The notes below the pieces were generated by a model that made no database searches, was not told the DNA's origin, and worked only from the letters and a program-made list of their open reading frames with translations. Both the position numbers and the translations under genes were made by a program. From the NCBI GenBank assembly GCA_035507915.1, contig DATJNS010000332.1, forward strand, positions 1-23,212: a DNA stretch of 23,212 nt, given 5' to 3'. Below, one piece after another: positions 10,310-17,184 of this stretch (the first letter of the stretch is position 1; each line of letters opens with the position of its first letter). The stretch comes from JACQAI01 sp035507915. Lineage in GTDB: Bacteria > Pseudomonadota > Alphaproteobacteria > Elsterales > Elsteraceae.

Positions 10310-10885
10310 ATGACGATCCGCATGCATCGCACGCCGTCGCCGGTCTCCGTCTTCGTGCCCGCCAAGACCCTGGTGCTGGTCGGCCTGATGGGCGCCGGCA
10401 AGTCGAGCGTCGGCCGCCGGCTGGCGGCGCGGCTCGGCCTGCCGTTCGTCGATGCCGATCAGGAGATCGAGGCAGCCGCCGGCATGACGATCGAGGAGAT
10501 CTTCGCCCGCCACGGCGAGCCGGCGTTTCGTGATGGCGAGCGCCGCGTGATCGCGCGCCTGCTCGACAACCCGACCCAGGTGCTGGCGACCGGCGGCGGC
10601 GCGTTCATGGACGAGCGCACGCGAGCTCTGGTGCGCGAGCGCGCCGTTTCGATCTGGCTGCATGCCGAGCTCGACGAGCTGCTGCGCCGGGTGTCGCGGC
10701 GCACCGATCGGCCGCTCCTCAAAGGCGCCGATCCGCGCGCCGTCCTCGAGCGCCTGATCGCCGAGCGCTACCCGATCTACGCGCAAGCGGACGTGACGGT
10801 GCCGAGCAGCACCGGCTCGGCGGACGAGACGGTCGATCGCATCCTCGAGCGCCTGGGGGCGCTGCCCCAAGGATCGGCACCCTGA
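10310..10885 (+). CDS. aroK: Shikimate kinase
   Basis: This enzyme phosphorylates shikimate to shikimate-3-phosphate with ATP in aromatic amino-acid synthesis. The 191-residue protein has the P-loop GLMGAGKSS at about 25-33, the shikimate-binding DAD (48-50) and R74 (FRDGE), the GGG motif at 95-97 (ATGGGAF), and the LID-region arginine in RTDRPLLKG (about 131-139). An ATG at 10310 is chosen; a second ATG at 10322 is equally possible because neither has a clear ribosome-binding site. The frame is open further upstream, but that would run back through the operon promoter region. The stop (TGA, 10883-10885) overlaps the aroB ATG by one base, so the two are coupled. Confidence 0.95.
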   Translation: MTIRMHRTPSPVSVFVPAKTLVLVGLMGAGKSSVGRRLAARLGLPFVDADQEIEAAAGMTIEEIFARHGEPAFRDGERRVIARLLDNPTQVLATGGGAFMDERTRALVRERAVSIWLHAELDELLRRVSRRTDRPLLKGADPRAVLERLIAERYPIYAQADVTVPSSTGSADETVDRILERLGALPQGSAP

Positions 10886-12000
10886 TGAGCCAGACGCCCG
10901 AACGCCGGGTCCGGGTCGAACTCGGTCCGCGCAGCTACGACGTCGTGATCGGCAGCCGCCTGCTCGAGCGCGCGGGCGCATGGCTCGATGCGGTGTTCGA
11001 CCGGCCGCGACGCCTGGTCGCGATCACCGACACCAACGTTGCGGCGCATCAGCTCGACCGCCTGCGCGCCGGCCTCGGCAATCGCGGCGCCGACATCGTC
11101 ACACTACCGCCCGGCGAGGCGACCAAATCGTGGGCCGAGCTGGAGCGGTTGATCGACCGGCTGCTCGACCTCAAAGTCGATCGCGGCAGCGTGCTGCTCG
11201 CCTTCGGCGGCGGCGTGGTCGGCGATCTCGCCGGCTTCGCCGCCAGCATCGCGCTGCGCGGGCTCGATCTCGTCCAGCTGCCGACGACTTTGCTCGCCCA
11301 GGTCGACAGCTCGGTCGGCGGCAAGACGGCGATCAATATCGCGGCCGGCAAGAACCTGGTCGGCAGCTTCTATCAGCCGAAGTTGGTGCTCGCCGACGTC
11401 GACTGTCTCGACAGCCTGCCCGCGCGCGAGCTGCGTGCCGGCTACGCCGAGATGGTCAAGCATGCCGCGATCGCCGACCGCCCCATGTTCGAATGGTTCG
11501 AGCAGCACGGCGCGCGCGTGCTGGCGGGCGATCCCGCCGCGCGCAGCCGCGCCGTCGAGCACAGCTGCGTCACCAAGGCCGCGATCGTCGGCGCCGACGA
11601 GCGCGAAGGCGGGGTGCGCGCGCATCTCAATTTCGGGCATACCTTCGGCCACGCGCTCGAGGCCGCGACCGGCTTCGGCGACCGCCTGCTGCATGGCGAA
11701 GCGGTCGCGCTCGGCATGGTGCTGGCGATGCATCTATCCGAGCGCGTGCTCGGCTGCCCGGCCGATGACACGCGGCGGCTCGCCGCGCATCTGGCGGCGA
11801 TCGGTCTGCCGACCCGACTGGGCGCGGTGGCGGGCGGGCCGCCGCTCGATGCGCGCGCCGCGATCCCGCACATGGCCGTCGACAAGAAGGCGAAGAACGG
11901 CCGGCCGAGCTTCGTGCTGGCGCCGCGCCTGGGCGAGGTGCGCGTGGTCGACGATGTCGATCTGCGCCTGGTCGCCGGCGCGTTCGAGGCGGCCGCCTGA
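10885..12000 (+). CDS. aroB: 3-Dehydroquinate synthase
   Basis: This enzyme catalyses the second step of the shikimate pathway, converting DAHP to 3-dehydroquinate with NAD+ and a divalent metal. The 371-residue length is normal. The NAD-binding segment reads 'AFGGGVVGDLAGFAAS', followed by the signature 'PTTLLAQVDSSVGGKTAIN' and 'GKNLVGSFYQP'. Metal ligands match the family: E189 (GYAEMVKHA), H252 (LNFGHTFGH) and H270 (LLHGEAVALGM). 'DKKAKNGRPSFVL' near the end is also conserved. It overlaps the aroK stop by one base in a classical aroKB operon. Confidence 0.98.
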   Translation: MSQTPERRVRVELGPRSYDVVIGSRLLERAGAWLDAVFDRPRRLVAITDTNVAAHQLDRLRAGLGNRGADIVTLPPGEATKSWAELERLIDRLLDLKVDRGSVLLAFGGGVVGDLAGFAASIALRGLDLVQLPTTLLAQVDSSVGGKTAINIAAGKNLVGSFYQPKLVLADVDCLDSLPARELRAGYAEMVKHAAIADRPMFEWFEQHGARVLAGDPAARSRAVEHSCVTKAAIVGADEREGGVRAHLNFGHTFGHALEAATGFGDRLLHGEAVALGMVLAMHLSERVLGCPADDTRRLAAHLAAIGLPTRLGAVAGGPPLDARAAIPHMAVDKKAKNGRPSFVLAPRLGEVRVVDDVDLRLVAGAFEAAA

Positions 12001-12129
12001 CCGCATCCCGCCCGCCTGTAAGGGTTTACTAAATATCCGATAAATACTGAGCGGAAGACAGCAAGACGAAAATCGGGTATCCTTGTACAAAATCAACAAA
12101 ACACCCAAAACGAGGGCAGGAGGAGACCG
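12001..12129 (+). promoter_or_regulatory. AT-rich leader and promoter region of the CBS-domain gene
   Basis: This 129-base gap is visibly AT-rich in a very GC-rich window. It contains two TAAATA hexamers 11 bases apart (12030-12035 and 12041-12046), a perfect 8-base palindrome TTGTACAA (12083-12090), a possible weak promoter (AAGACA 12055-12060, 17-base spacer, TATCCT 12078-12083), and an A/C-rich untranslated stretch leading to a strong ribosome-binding site (AGGAGGAG, 12118-12125). The composition and ribosome-binding site indicate a separately and strongly expressed unit after aroB. The exact promoter is uncertain. Confidence 0.45.
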
Positions 12130-12579
12130 ATGAAACGGCGAATCATGCCGGATATCGTCGATCAGCAGGAGCTGTGGACCATCACGCCGCAGACCACGGT
12201 ACGGGATGCGACGCGCCTGATGGCCCAACGCAAGATCGGCGCGACCATGGTGCTGAACGAAGGGCGGCTGGTCGGGATCTTCAGCGAGCGCGATCTGGCC
12301 CATCGGGTGATCGCCCAGGGGCTCGATCCCGACGCGACGCGCGTCGCTGTGGTGATGACCGGCAATCCGGTGACCATCGGGCCGCGCGATTTCGCGAGCG
12401 ATGCGCTCGACCTGATGCGGACCCACGGCTTCCGCCACCTGCCGGTGGTCGACGGCGGACGTGCGGTCGGCATGGTTTCGGTGCGCGACCTCTACGACGC
12501 CGTCCAGGAGCAGCTTGCAGAGGACCTGCAGGAGCGCGACGCGTATATTTTCGGCAGCGGCTACGGCATGACGGCCTAG
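12130..12579 (+). CDS. Two-CBS-domain protein
   Basis: This is a 149-residue cytoplasmic protein made of a tandem pair of CBS motifs (about residues 8-62 and 74-132), which together form one Bateman module. Each half shows the typical ending: 'LVGIFSERDLAHRVIAQG' in the first and 'AVGMVSVRDLYDAVQEQL' in the second. The Ser/Thr-x-x-Asp nucleotide-ribose contact is present as SERD and SVRD, so binding of AMP, ATP or another adenine nucleotide is plausible. No catalytic or transport domain is attached, so it probably regulates a partner protein or senses energy charge. The ATG at 12130 has an excellent ribosome-binding site (GGAGG, 6 bases upstream). Confidence 0.92.
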   Translation: MKRRIMPDIVDQQELWTITPQTTVRDATRLMAQRKIGATMVLNEGRLVGIFSERDLAHRVIAQGLDPDATRVAVVMTGNPVTIGPRDFASDALDLMRTHGFRHLPVVDGGRAVGMVSVRDLYDAVQEQLAEDLQERDAYIFGSGYGMTA

Positions 12580-12646
12580 TCCCGACCGTACGGGCCGCCG
12601 GGGAGCGTCGACACGGCCTCCTCCACCCTGGCGAGGAGCACGTGGC

Positions 12647-13234
12647 ATGGCGCTTCCGGAACCGGTCGAGCGCGAGGCGTTCCACCGCCGGCGCATCGAG
12701 GTCGAAGGCTATCGCCGCAGCGACGGGCTGTGGGACATCGAGGCGCGGCTGGTCGATACCAAGACCTACGCGTTCGACAATGGCTGGCGCGGCGAGATCC
12801 GCCCGGGCGAGCCGCTGCACGACATGTGGCTCAGGGTCACGATCGACGACGCCATGGCCGTGCGCGACGTGGTCGCCGTCGCGGCGGCGCATCCGTTCCG
12901 GGTGTGTCCCGAGATCACCGGCAATTTCCGGCGCCTGATCGGCGAGACCTTGGGTGCCGGCTGGCGCCAGCGCGTGCGCGCGCGTCTGGGCGGCGTCGAG
13001 GGCTGCACCCACCTGGTCGATCTGCTCGATCCGGTCGCCACGGTGGCGTTCCAAACCCTGCGGTCGGAGCGCGCCCGCGCCCTGATGCCGAAGCGGCCGG
13101 ACGCTTCAGGCGACGCCCCACGCCGTCGTCCCGCGGTGATCGACACCTGCCATGCCATGCGGGCCGACGGCGAGGTCGTGCGGGAGTTCTGGCCGGCGTT
13201 CTATACCGGCGGCGGATCGGACAAAGCCGATTGA
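12647..13234 (+). CDS. DUF2889-family protein
   Basis: This is a 195-residue soluble protein of unknown biochemical function matching the DUF2889 family of proteobacteria. Hallmarks include an N-terminal 'R..EVEGYRRSDGLWDIEARLVDTK', then 'GEPLHDMWLRVTID', and the Cys-Thr-His segment 'GCTHLVDLLDPVATVAFQ' with C120 and H122. These conserved Cys/His/Asp residues suggest a metal or active site, but I would not name an activity. The ATG at 12647 follows a GCGAGGAG ribosome-binding sequence. It lies 67 bases after the CBS gene on the same strand and may be co-transcribed. Its stop is only 4 bases from the convergent bolA stop. Confidence 0.85.
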   Translation: MALPEPVEREAFHRRRIEVEGYRRSDGLWDIEARLVDTKTYAFDNGWRGEIRPGEPLHDMWLRVTIDDAMAVRDVVAVAAAHPFRVCPEITGNFRRLIGETLGAGWRQRVRARLGGVEGCTHLVDLLDPVATVAFQTLRSERARALMPKRPDASGDAPRRRPAVIDTCHAMRADGEVVREFWPAFYTGGGSDKAD

Positions 13235-13238
13235 GGGT

Positions 13239-13511
13239 TCAGCCTGCCTCGGCGCTGGTGAGCGCCTTCAGGCTGAGGGCGTGGACCGGGCCCGCGAGCT
13301 CCTCGGCGAGTGCGGCGTAGATCAGACGTTGGCGCTCGACCCGCGACTTGCCGGCGAACGCGTCGGCGACGATCACGACCGCGAAGTGCGTCTCGCCGCC
13401 CGGCCGAGCGCCGGCGTGGCCGGCATGATGGCGGGACTCGTCGATCACCTGCAGGCGCTGCGGCCGGAACGCGGCGGTGAGCTTGGTCGTGATGCTGTCG
13501 GCGACGCTCAT
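13239..13511 (-). CDS. BolA-family protein
   Basis: This small 90-residue protein has the BolA fold and is of the type that partners with monothiol glutaredoxins in Fe-S cluster trafficking and sensing. Visible features are the N-terminal helix (MSVADSITTKL), the 'DESRHHAGHAG' segment with its His cluster, 'ETHFAVVIVADAFAGKSRVERQRLIYAAL', and the conserved late His in 'VHALSLKA', which in relatives can coordinate a shared [2Fe-2S] cluster. The frame extends 12 codons upstream, but the ATG at 13511 is preferred: it has a GGAGAA ribosome-binding sequence and fits family length. It diverges from the J-domain gene across 104 bases, which must carry promoters for both; no clear boxes are visible there. 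Confidence 0.93.
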   Translation of the reverse strand: MSVADSITTKLTAAFRPQRLQVIDESRHHAGHAGARPGGETHFAVVIVADAFAGKSRVERQRLIYAALAEELAGPVHALSLKALTSAEAG

Positions 13512-13615
13512 GGCAGTTCTCCGAGGCGCGGGCCGCGACGCAGACATCGCAGCCTTACACTATGTGGTCTGAGGCGCTTGCCTGGTCAAAGCGCGCTTCC
13601 CATACTTGATCCCTC

Positions 13616-14215
13616 ATGGTCAAGCCGCGGCCCTTCGACGTCGACAATTTGCTGCGCTCCCACCGCCCGCCGGTGGTCGAGCGGCGGTGCGACATGGCGG
13701 GCTGCGACTGCGTCGGCGAGTACCGCGCACCCAAGTCGCGCAGCCAACTGACCGACTATTTCTGGTTCTGCCTCGACCATGTGCGGGCCTACAACGCGGC
13801 CTGGGACTATTACGCCGGCATGTCGAGCGCCGAGATCGAAGCACACATCCGGGCCGACACGATCTGGCATCGGCCGACGTGGCCGCTGAGCGGGCGCCCG
13901 ACCCAGGCGAACCGGAAACACGACCCCCGGACCTATCGGTTTCGCGACCATTTCGGCCTGTTCGACGACCTGTTCGAAGGCCGCGCCGAGCGTCCCGAGG
14001 CGGGCCGCCAGCGGCCGCCGCCGCCCCAAGCCAAGGCCTTGGCATTGTTCGATTTATCGCTGCCGGTCAGCTTCGACGAGGTGCGCGCGCGCTACAAGGA
14101 ACTGGTCAAACAACACCACCCCGATGCAAATGGGGGCGACAAGGCGGCCGAAGAGCGCCTAAAATTGATTAACGAGGCCTACGTCATCCTCCGAACCTGG
14201 CTGATTGCTTCCTGA
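13616..14215 (+). CDS. J-domain protein with N-terminal cysteine motif
   Basis: This is a 199-residue protein with a C-terminal J domain (about 143-199). The invariant HPD tripeptide is at 168-170 in 'RARYKELVKQHHPDANGG', followed by 'AEERLKLINEAYVIL'. It should therefore stimulate a DnaK-type ATPase. The N-terminal part (about 20-120) is not DnaJ-like. It contains C25, C30, C32 and a C52-x2-H55 pair, which could bind a metal, followed by an aromatic-rich segment (YFWFCLDHVRAYNAAWDYYAG) and 'DTIWHRPTWPL'. This architecture recurs in alphaproteobacteria beside cobS, as far as I recall. The cobS gene begins 58 bases downstream on the same strand, suggesting co-expression. The HPD motif makes the J-domain call secure; the metal site is inferred. 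Confidence 0.88.
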   Translation: MVKPRPFDVDNLLRSHRPPVVERRCDMAGCDCVGEYRAPKSRSQLTDYFWFCLDHVRAYNAAWDYYAGMSSAEIEAHIRADTIWHRPTWPLSGRPTQANRKHDPRTYRFRDHFGLFDDLFEGRAERPEAGRQRPPPPQAKALALFDLSLPVSFDEVRARYKELVKQHHPDANGGDKAAEERLKLINEAYVILRTWLIAS

Positions 14216-14273
14216 TCGCCCGGCCGGGCGAGACGCCCTCGTTTTGCTGTCACTGCGAGCCGGATCGAACGCA

Positions 14274-15302
14274 ATGGAATCCGCAAGCCTGAACATGACC
14301 AACGCCGCCCATGCCTTGCCTGGCCCGGACATCCAGGTTTCGGTGCGGCAGACCTTTGGGTTCGACACCGACATGACCGTGCCGGCGTTCTCGTCCTCGA
14401 GCGACTACGTGCCCGACCTCGACGACGCCTATCACTTCGATCATGACACCACGATGGCCATCCTCGCGGGCTTCGCCTTCAACCGCCGCGTCATGATCCA
14501 GGGCTATCACGGCACGGGGAAGTCGACCCACATCGAACAGGTCGCGGCGCGGCTCAACTGGCCATGCGTGCGCGTCAACCTCGACAGCCACATCAGCCGC
14601 ATCGACCTGATCGGCAAGGACGCGATCGTGTTGCGCGACGGCCAGCAGGTGACGGCGTTCCGCGAAGGCATCCTGCCGTGGGCGCTGCAGAACCCGATTG
14701 CGCTGGTGTTCGACGAGTACGACGCCGGCCGGCCGGACGTCATGTTCGTGATCCAGCGCGTGCTCGAGGTCGAGGGCAAGCTCACTCTGCTCGACCAGAA
14801 CAAGGTCGTCCGACCGTCGCCGGCGTTCCGCCTGTTCTCGACCGCCAACACGGTCGGCCTCGGCGACACCACCGGCCTCTATCACGGTACGCAGCAGATC
14901 AACCAGGGTCAGATGGACCGCTGGAACATCGTCGCGACGCTCAACTACCTCCCGGCCGAGGTCGAGGAGAAGATCGTGCTCGCCAAGGTGCCGTCCTACA
15001 ACACCGACGACGGCCGGCGCACGGTCGCAGCGATGGTCGCGCTTGCCGACCTGACGCGCTCGGGCTTCATGGCGGGGGACATCTCGACCGTGATGTCGCC
15101 GCGCACGGTGATCACCTGGGCGGAGAACGCGCGTATCTTCAACGACGTCGCGTTCGGGTTTCGCGTCACCTTCGTCAACAAGTGCGACGAGGTCGAGCGC
15201 CCGATCGTGGCCGAATACTACCAGCGCTGCTTCGGTCGCGACCTGATGGCCGGCGTCAAGGAAAGCAAGACGTTGAGCCGTCCGGGGATGCGGCCGAACT
15301 GA
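14274..15302 (+). CDS. cobS: Cobaltochelatase subunit CobS (MoxR-like AAA+ ATPase)
   Basis: CobS and CobT form the chaperone-like motor of the aerobic cobaltochelatase, which with CobN inserts Co2+ into hydrogenobyrinic acid a,c-diamide during B12 synthesis. The 342-residue protein has Walker A GYHGTGKST at 77-85, Walker B ALVFDEYD around 143-150, and an arginine-rich sensor region later. The N-terminal 'VRQTFGFDTDMTVPAFS' and C-terminal 'ECFGRDL'-like segment (here RCFGRDLMAGV) are typical of CobS. The frame is open from 14205, but that start is inside the preceding gene; ATG 14274 is preferred and ATG 14295 is a possible alternative, both with weak ribosome-binding sites. The cobT gene follows after 16 bases. 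No cobN or other cob gene lies in the window. Confidence 0.95.
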   Translation: MESASLNMTNAAHALPGPDIQVSVRQTFGFDTDMTVPAFSSSSDYVPDLDDAYHFDHDTTMAILAGFAFNRRVMIQGYHGTGKSTHIEQVAARLNWPCVRVNLDSHISRIDLIGKDAIVLRDGQQVTAFREGILPWALQNPIALVFDEYDAGRPDVMFVIQRVLEVEGKLTLLDQNKVVRPSPAFRLFSTANTVGLGDTTGLYHGTQQINQGQMDRWNIVATLNYLPAEVEEKIVLAKVPSYNTDDGRRTVAAMVALADLTRSGFMAGDISTVMSPRTVITWAENARIFNDVAFGFRVTFVNKCDEVERPIVAEYYQRCFGRDLMAGVKESKTLSRPGMRPN

Positions 15303-15318
15303 GCTGACACGCGCGCTC

Positions 15319-17178
15319 ATGTCCGACGCGGAAAGCCCGATCGAGCTGTTCAAGCGCGTGACCGCCGCCACCACGCGCGCGGTCTCCCACGAGCGCGAGC
15401 TCGAGGTCACCTTCTCGGCTGAGGGCGGCGGCGCCAGCGGCAAACGCGTGCGCTTGCCGCTGCCGGCGCGCAACCTGGCAACCGAGGAGGTCGCGCGGGT
15501 GCGCGGCGAGGCCGACGCGGCCGCGCTCAAGCTGCGCTACCACGACGCCACGCTCCACGCCAGGCGGATGCCGAGCGCGCCGACCGCGCGTGCCGCCTAC
15601 GAGGCCGTCGAGCAGGCCCGCTGCGAGGCCCTGGGCGCGCGCCGCATGGTCGGCGTATCGGAGAATCTCGCCGCGGCGCTCGATCATCGCTATCGCCGCC
15701 AGGGCTTCGAACGCATCCAGGAGCGCACCGAGGTCAACCTCGCCGAGGTGCTGCGCCTGCTCGCGCGCGAGGCGATGACGGGTGCGACGCCGCCGCCGGC
15801 GGCGCAGCACGTCGTCGATCTGTGGCGGCCGTGGGTCGAGACCAAGGCGGGCGCCGATCTCGTGCAGCTCTCCCGCCTGATCGACGACCAAGAGGCCTAC
15901 GGCAAGGCGGTGCGGCGCCTGCTGACCGATCTCGATCTCGACGCCGGAGAGGAGTCCGCGAGCGATTCCGAAGGCTCGGACGGCGACAGCGACAGCGACA
16001 GCGCGCAGAGCGGCGATGTCCGCGGCGAGGCGGGCGACCAGGATGCCGCCGACAGCGCCGACGCCGCCGAGGCGGCCGGCAAGGACATGCGGCCGGGTGA
16101 GGATTCCGAGGGCGGCGGCGAGGAGGAAGAGGGCGAGATCGGCCCGGGCAGCGGCGAGGACCAGCCGGGCCGCCAGAGCCCGCAATCGCTGCTCAACCAG
16201 CGCCCCGGCCAAAACTGGCAGGAACCGACGTACAAGGCGTACATCACCCAGTTCGACGAGGTGGTTCAGGCCGATCAGCTGTGCGACGCCGACGAGCTGA
16301 CGCGGCTGCGCCTGCTGCTCGACCAGCAGCTGTCGCATCTGCAGGGCGTGATCTCGAAGTTGGCCAACCGGCTGCAGCGGCGCTTGATGGCGAAGCAGAC
16401 GCGCGCCTGGGAGTTCGACCTCGAGGAGGGCCTGCTCGACGCCGGCCGGCTCGCCCGCATCATCGCCAATCCGATCCACCCGCTGTCGTACAAGCGCGAG
16501 AAGCCGATGGACTTCCGCGACACCGTGGTGTCCCTGCTGATCGACAATTCGGGTTCGATGCGCGGCCGGCCGATCTCGATTGCGGCGATGAGCGCCGATA
16601 TTCTCGCGCGCACCCTCGAGCGCTGCTCCGTCAAGGTCGAGATCCTGGGTTTCACGACCAAGGCGTGGAAGGGCGGGCAATCGCGCGAGCGCTGGATCAG
16701 CGAGGGCAAACCGCCGCAGCCCGGTCGGCTCAACGATCTGCGCCACATCGTCTACAAGTCGGCCGACGCGCCGTGGCGGCGCGCGCGCAAGTCGCTCGGT
16801 CTGATGCTGCGCGAGGGCCTGCTCAAGGAGAACATCGACGGCGAGGCGCTCCTGTGGGCGCACCAGCGTCTGATCGCGCGCACCGAGCAGCGCCGCATCC
16901 TGATGGTGATCTCGGATGGCGCGCCGGTCGACGATTCGACCCTGTCGGTCAATCCCGGCAATTATCTCGAGCGTCACCTGCGTGAGGTGATCGGCTGGAT
17001 CGAGCGCTCCTCGCCCGTCGAGCTGATCGCGATCGGCATCGGCCACGACGTGACCCGCTACTACCGACGTGCGGTCACCATCGTCGACGCCGAGCAGCTC
17101 GGCGGCACCGTGATGGAGCAGCTCGCGGCGCTGTTCGACGAGGACGAAGGGCCGCAGCGCCGCCGGCTCAGCGCGTAG
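15319..17178 (+). CDS. cobT: Cobaltochelatase subunit CobT (VWA domain)
   Basis: CobT is the partner of CobS in the aerobic cobaltochelatase. The 619-residue length fits the family. Three parts are visible. The first is an N-terminal domain (about 1-200). The second is a highly acidic, Asp/Ser/Glu/Gly-rich linker (about 205-285, including GDSDSDS and GGGEEEEGE). The third is a C-terminal von Willebrand A domain with an intact MIDAS: D409-x-S411-x-S413 in 'LLIDNSGSMRGRPIS', and D533 in 'VISDGAPVDDSTL'. The VWA domain binds Mg2+ and contacts CobS. 'FTTKAWKGGQSRERW' is a CobT hallmark. The ATG at 15319 is weakly preceded by GAGCTGA, and translation probably couples to cobS. The stop is 6 bases from the stop of a convergent gene. 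Confidence 0.96.
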   Translation: MSDAESPIELFKRVTAATTRAVSHERELEVTFSAEGGGASGKRVRLPLPARNLATEEVARVRGEADAAALKLRYHDATLHARRMPSAPTARAAYEAVEQARCEALGARRMVGVSENLAAALDHRYRRQGFERIQERTEVNLAEVLRLLAREAMTGATPPPAAQHVVDLWRPWVETKAGADLVQLSRLIDDQEAYGKAVRRLLTDLDLDAGEESASDSEGSDGDSDSDSAQSGDVRGEAGDQDAADSADAAEAAGKDMRPGEDSEGGGEEEEGEIGPGSGEDQPGRQSPQSLLNQRPGQNWQEPTYKAYITQFDEVVQADQLCDADELTRLRLLLDQQLSHLQGVISKLANRLQRRLMAKQTRAWEFDLEEGLLDAGRLARIIANPIHPLSYKREKPMDFRDTVVSLLIDNSGSMRGRPISIAAMSADILARTLERCSVKVEILGFTTKAWKGGQSRERWISEGKPPQPGRLNDLRHIVYKSADAPWRRARKSLGLMLREGLLKENIDGEALLWAHQRLIARTEQRRILMVISDGAPVDDSTLSVNPGNYLERHLREVIGWIERSSPVELIAIGIGHDVTRYYRRAVTIVDAEQLGGTVMEQLAALFDEDEGPQRRRLSA

Positions 17179-17184
17179 GCGGCG
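17158..17184. terminator. GC-rich inverted repeat between convergent stops
   Basis: CGCCGCC (17158-17164) is perfectly complementary to GGCGGCG (17178-17184) with a 13-base loop. It spans the cobT stop codon and ends one base before the stop of the convergent gene. There is no T-tract on either strand. It may work as a bidirectional pause or Rho-assisted end; intrinsic termination is doubtful. Confidence 0.25.

Noticed and set aside
15930..16190. Asp/Ser/Glu-rich repetitive stretch in cobT as a possible expanded repeat
   Set aside because: An acidic linker of this kind is normal for CobT proteins.
15256..17046. 596-codon frame antisense to cobT
   Set aside because: Shadow of the cobT codon pattern; no motif, while cobT has an intact VWA domain.
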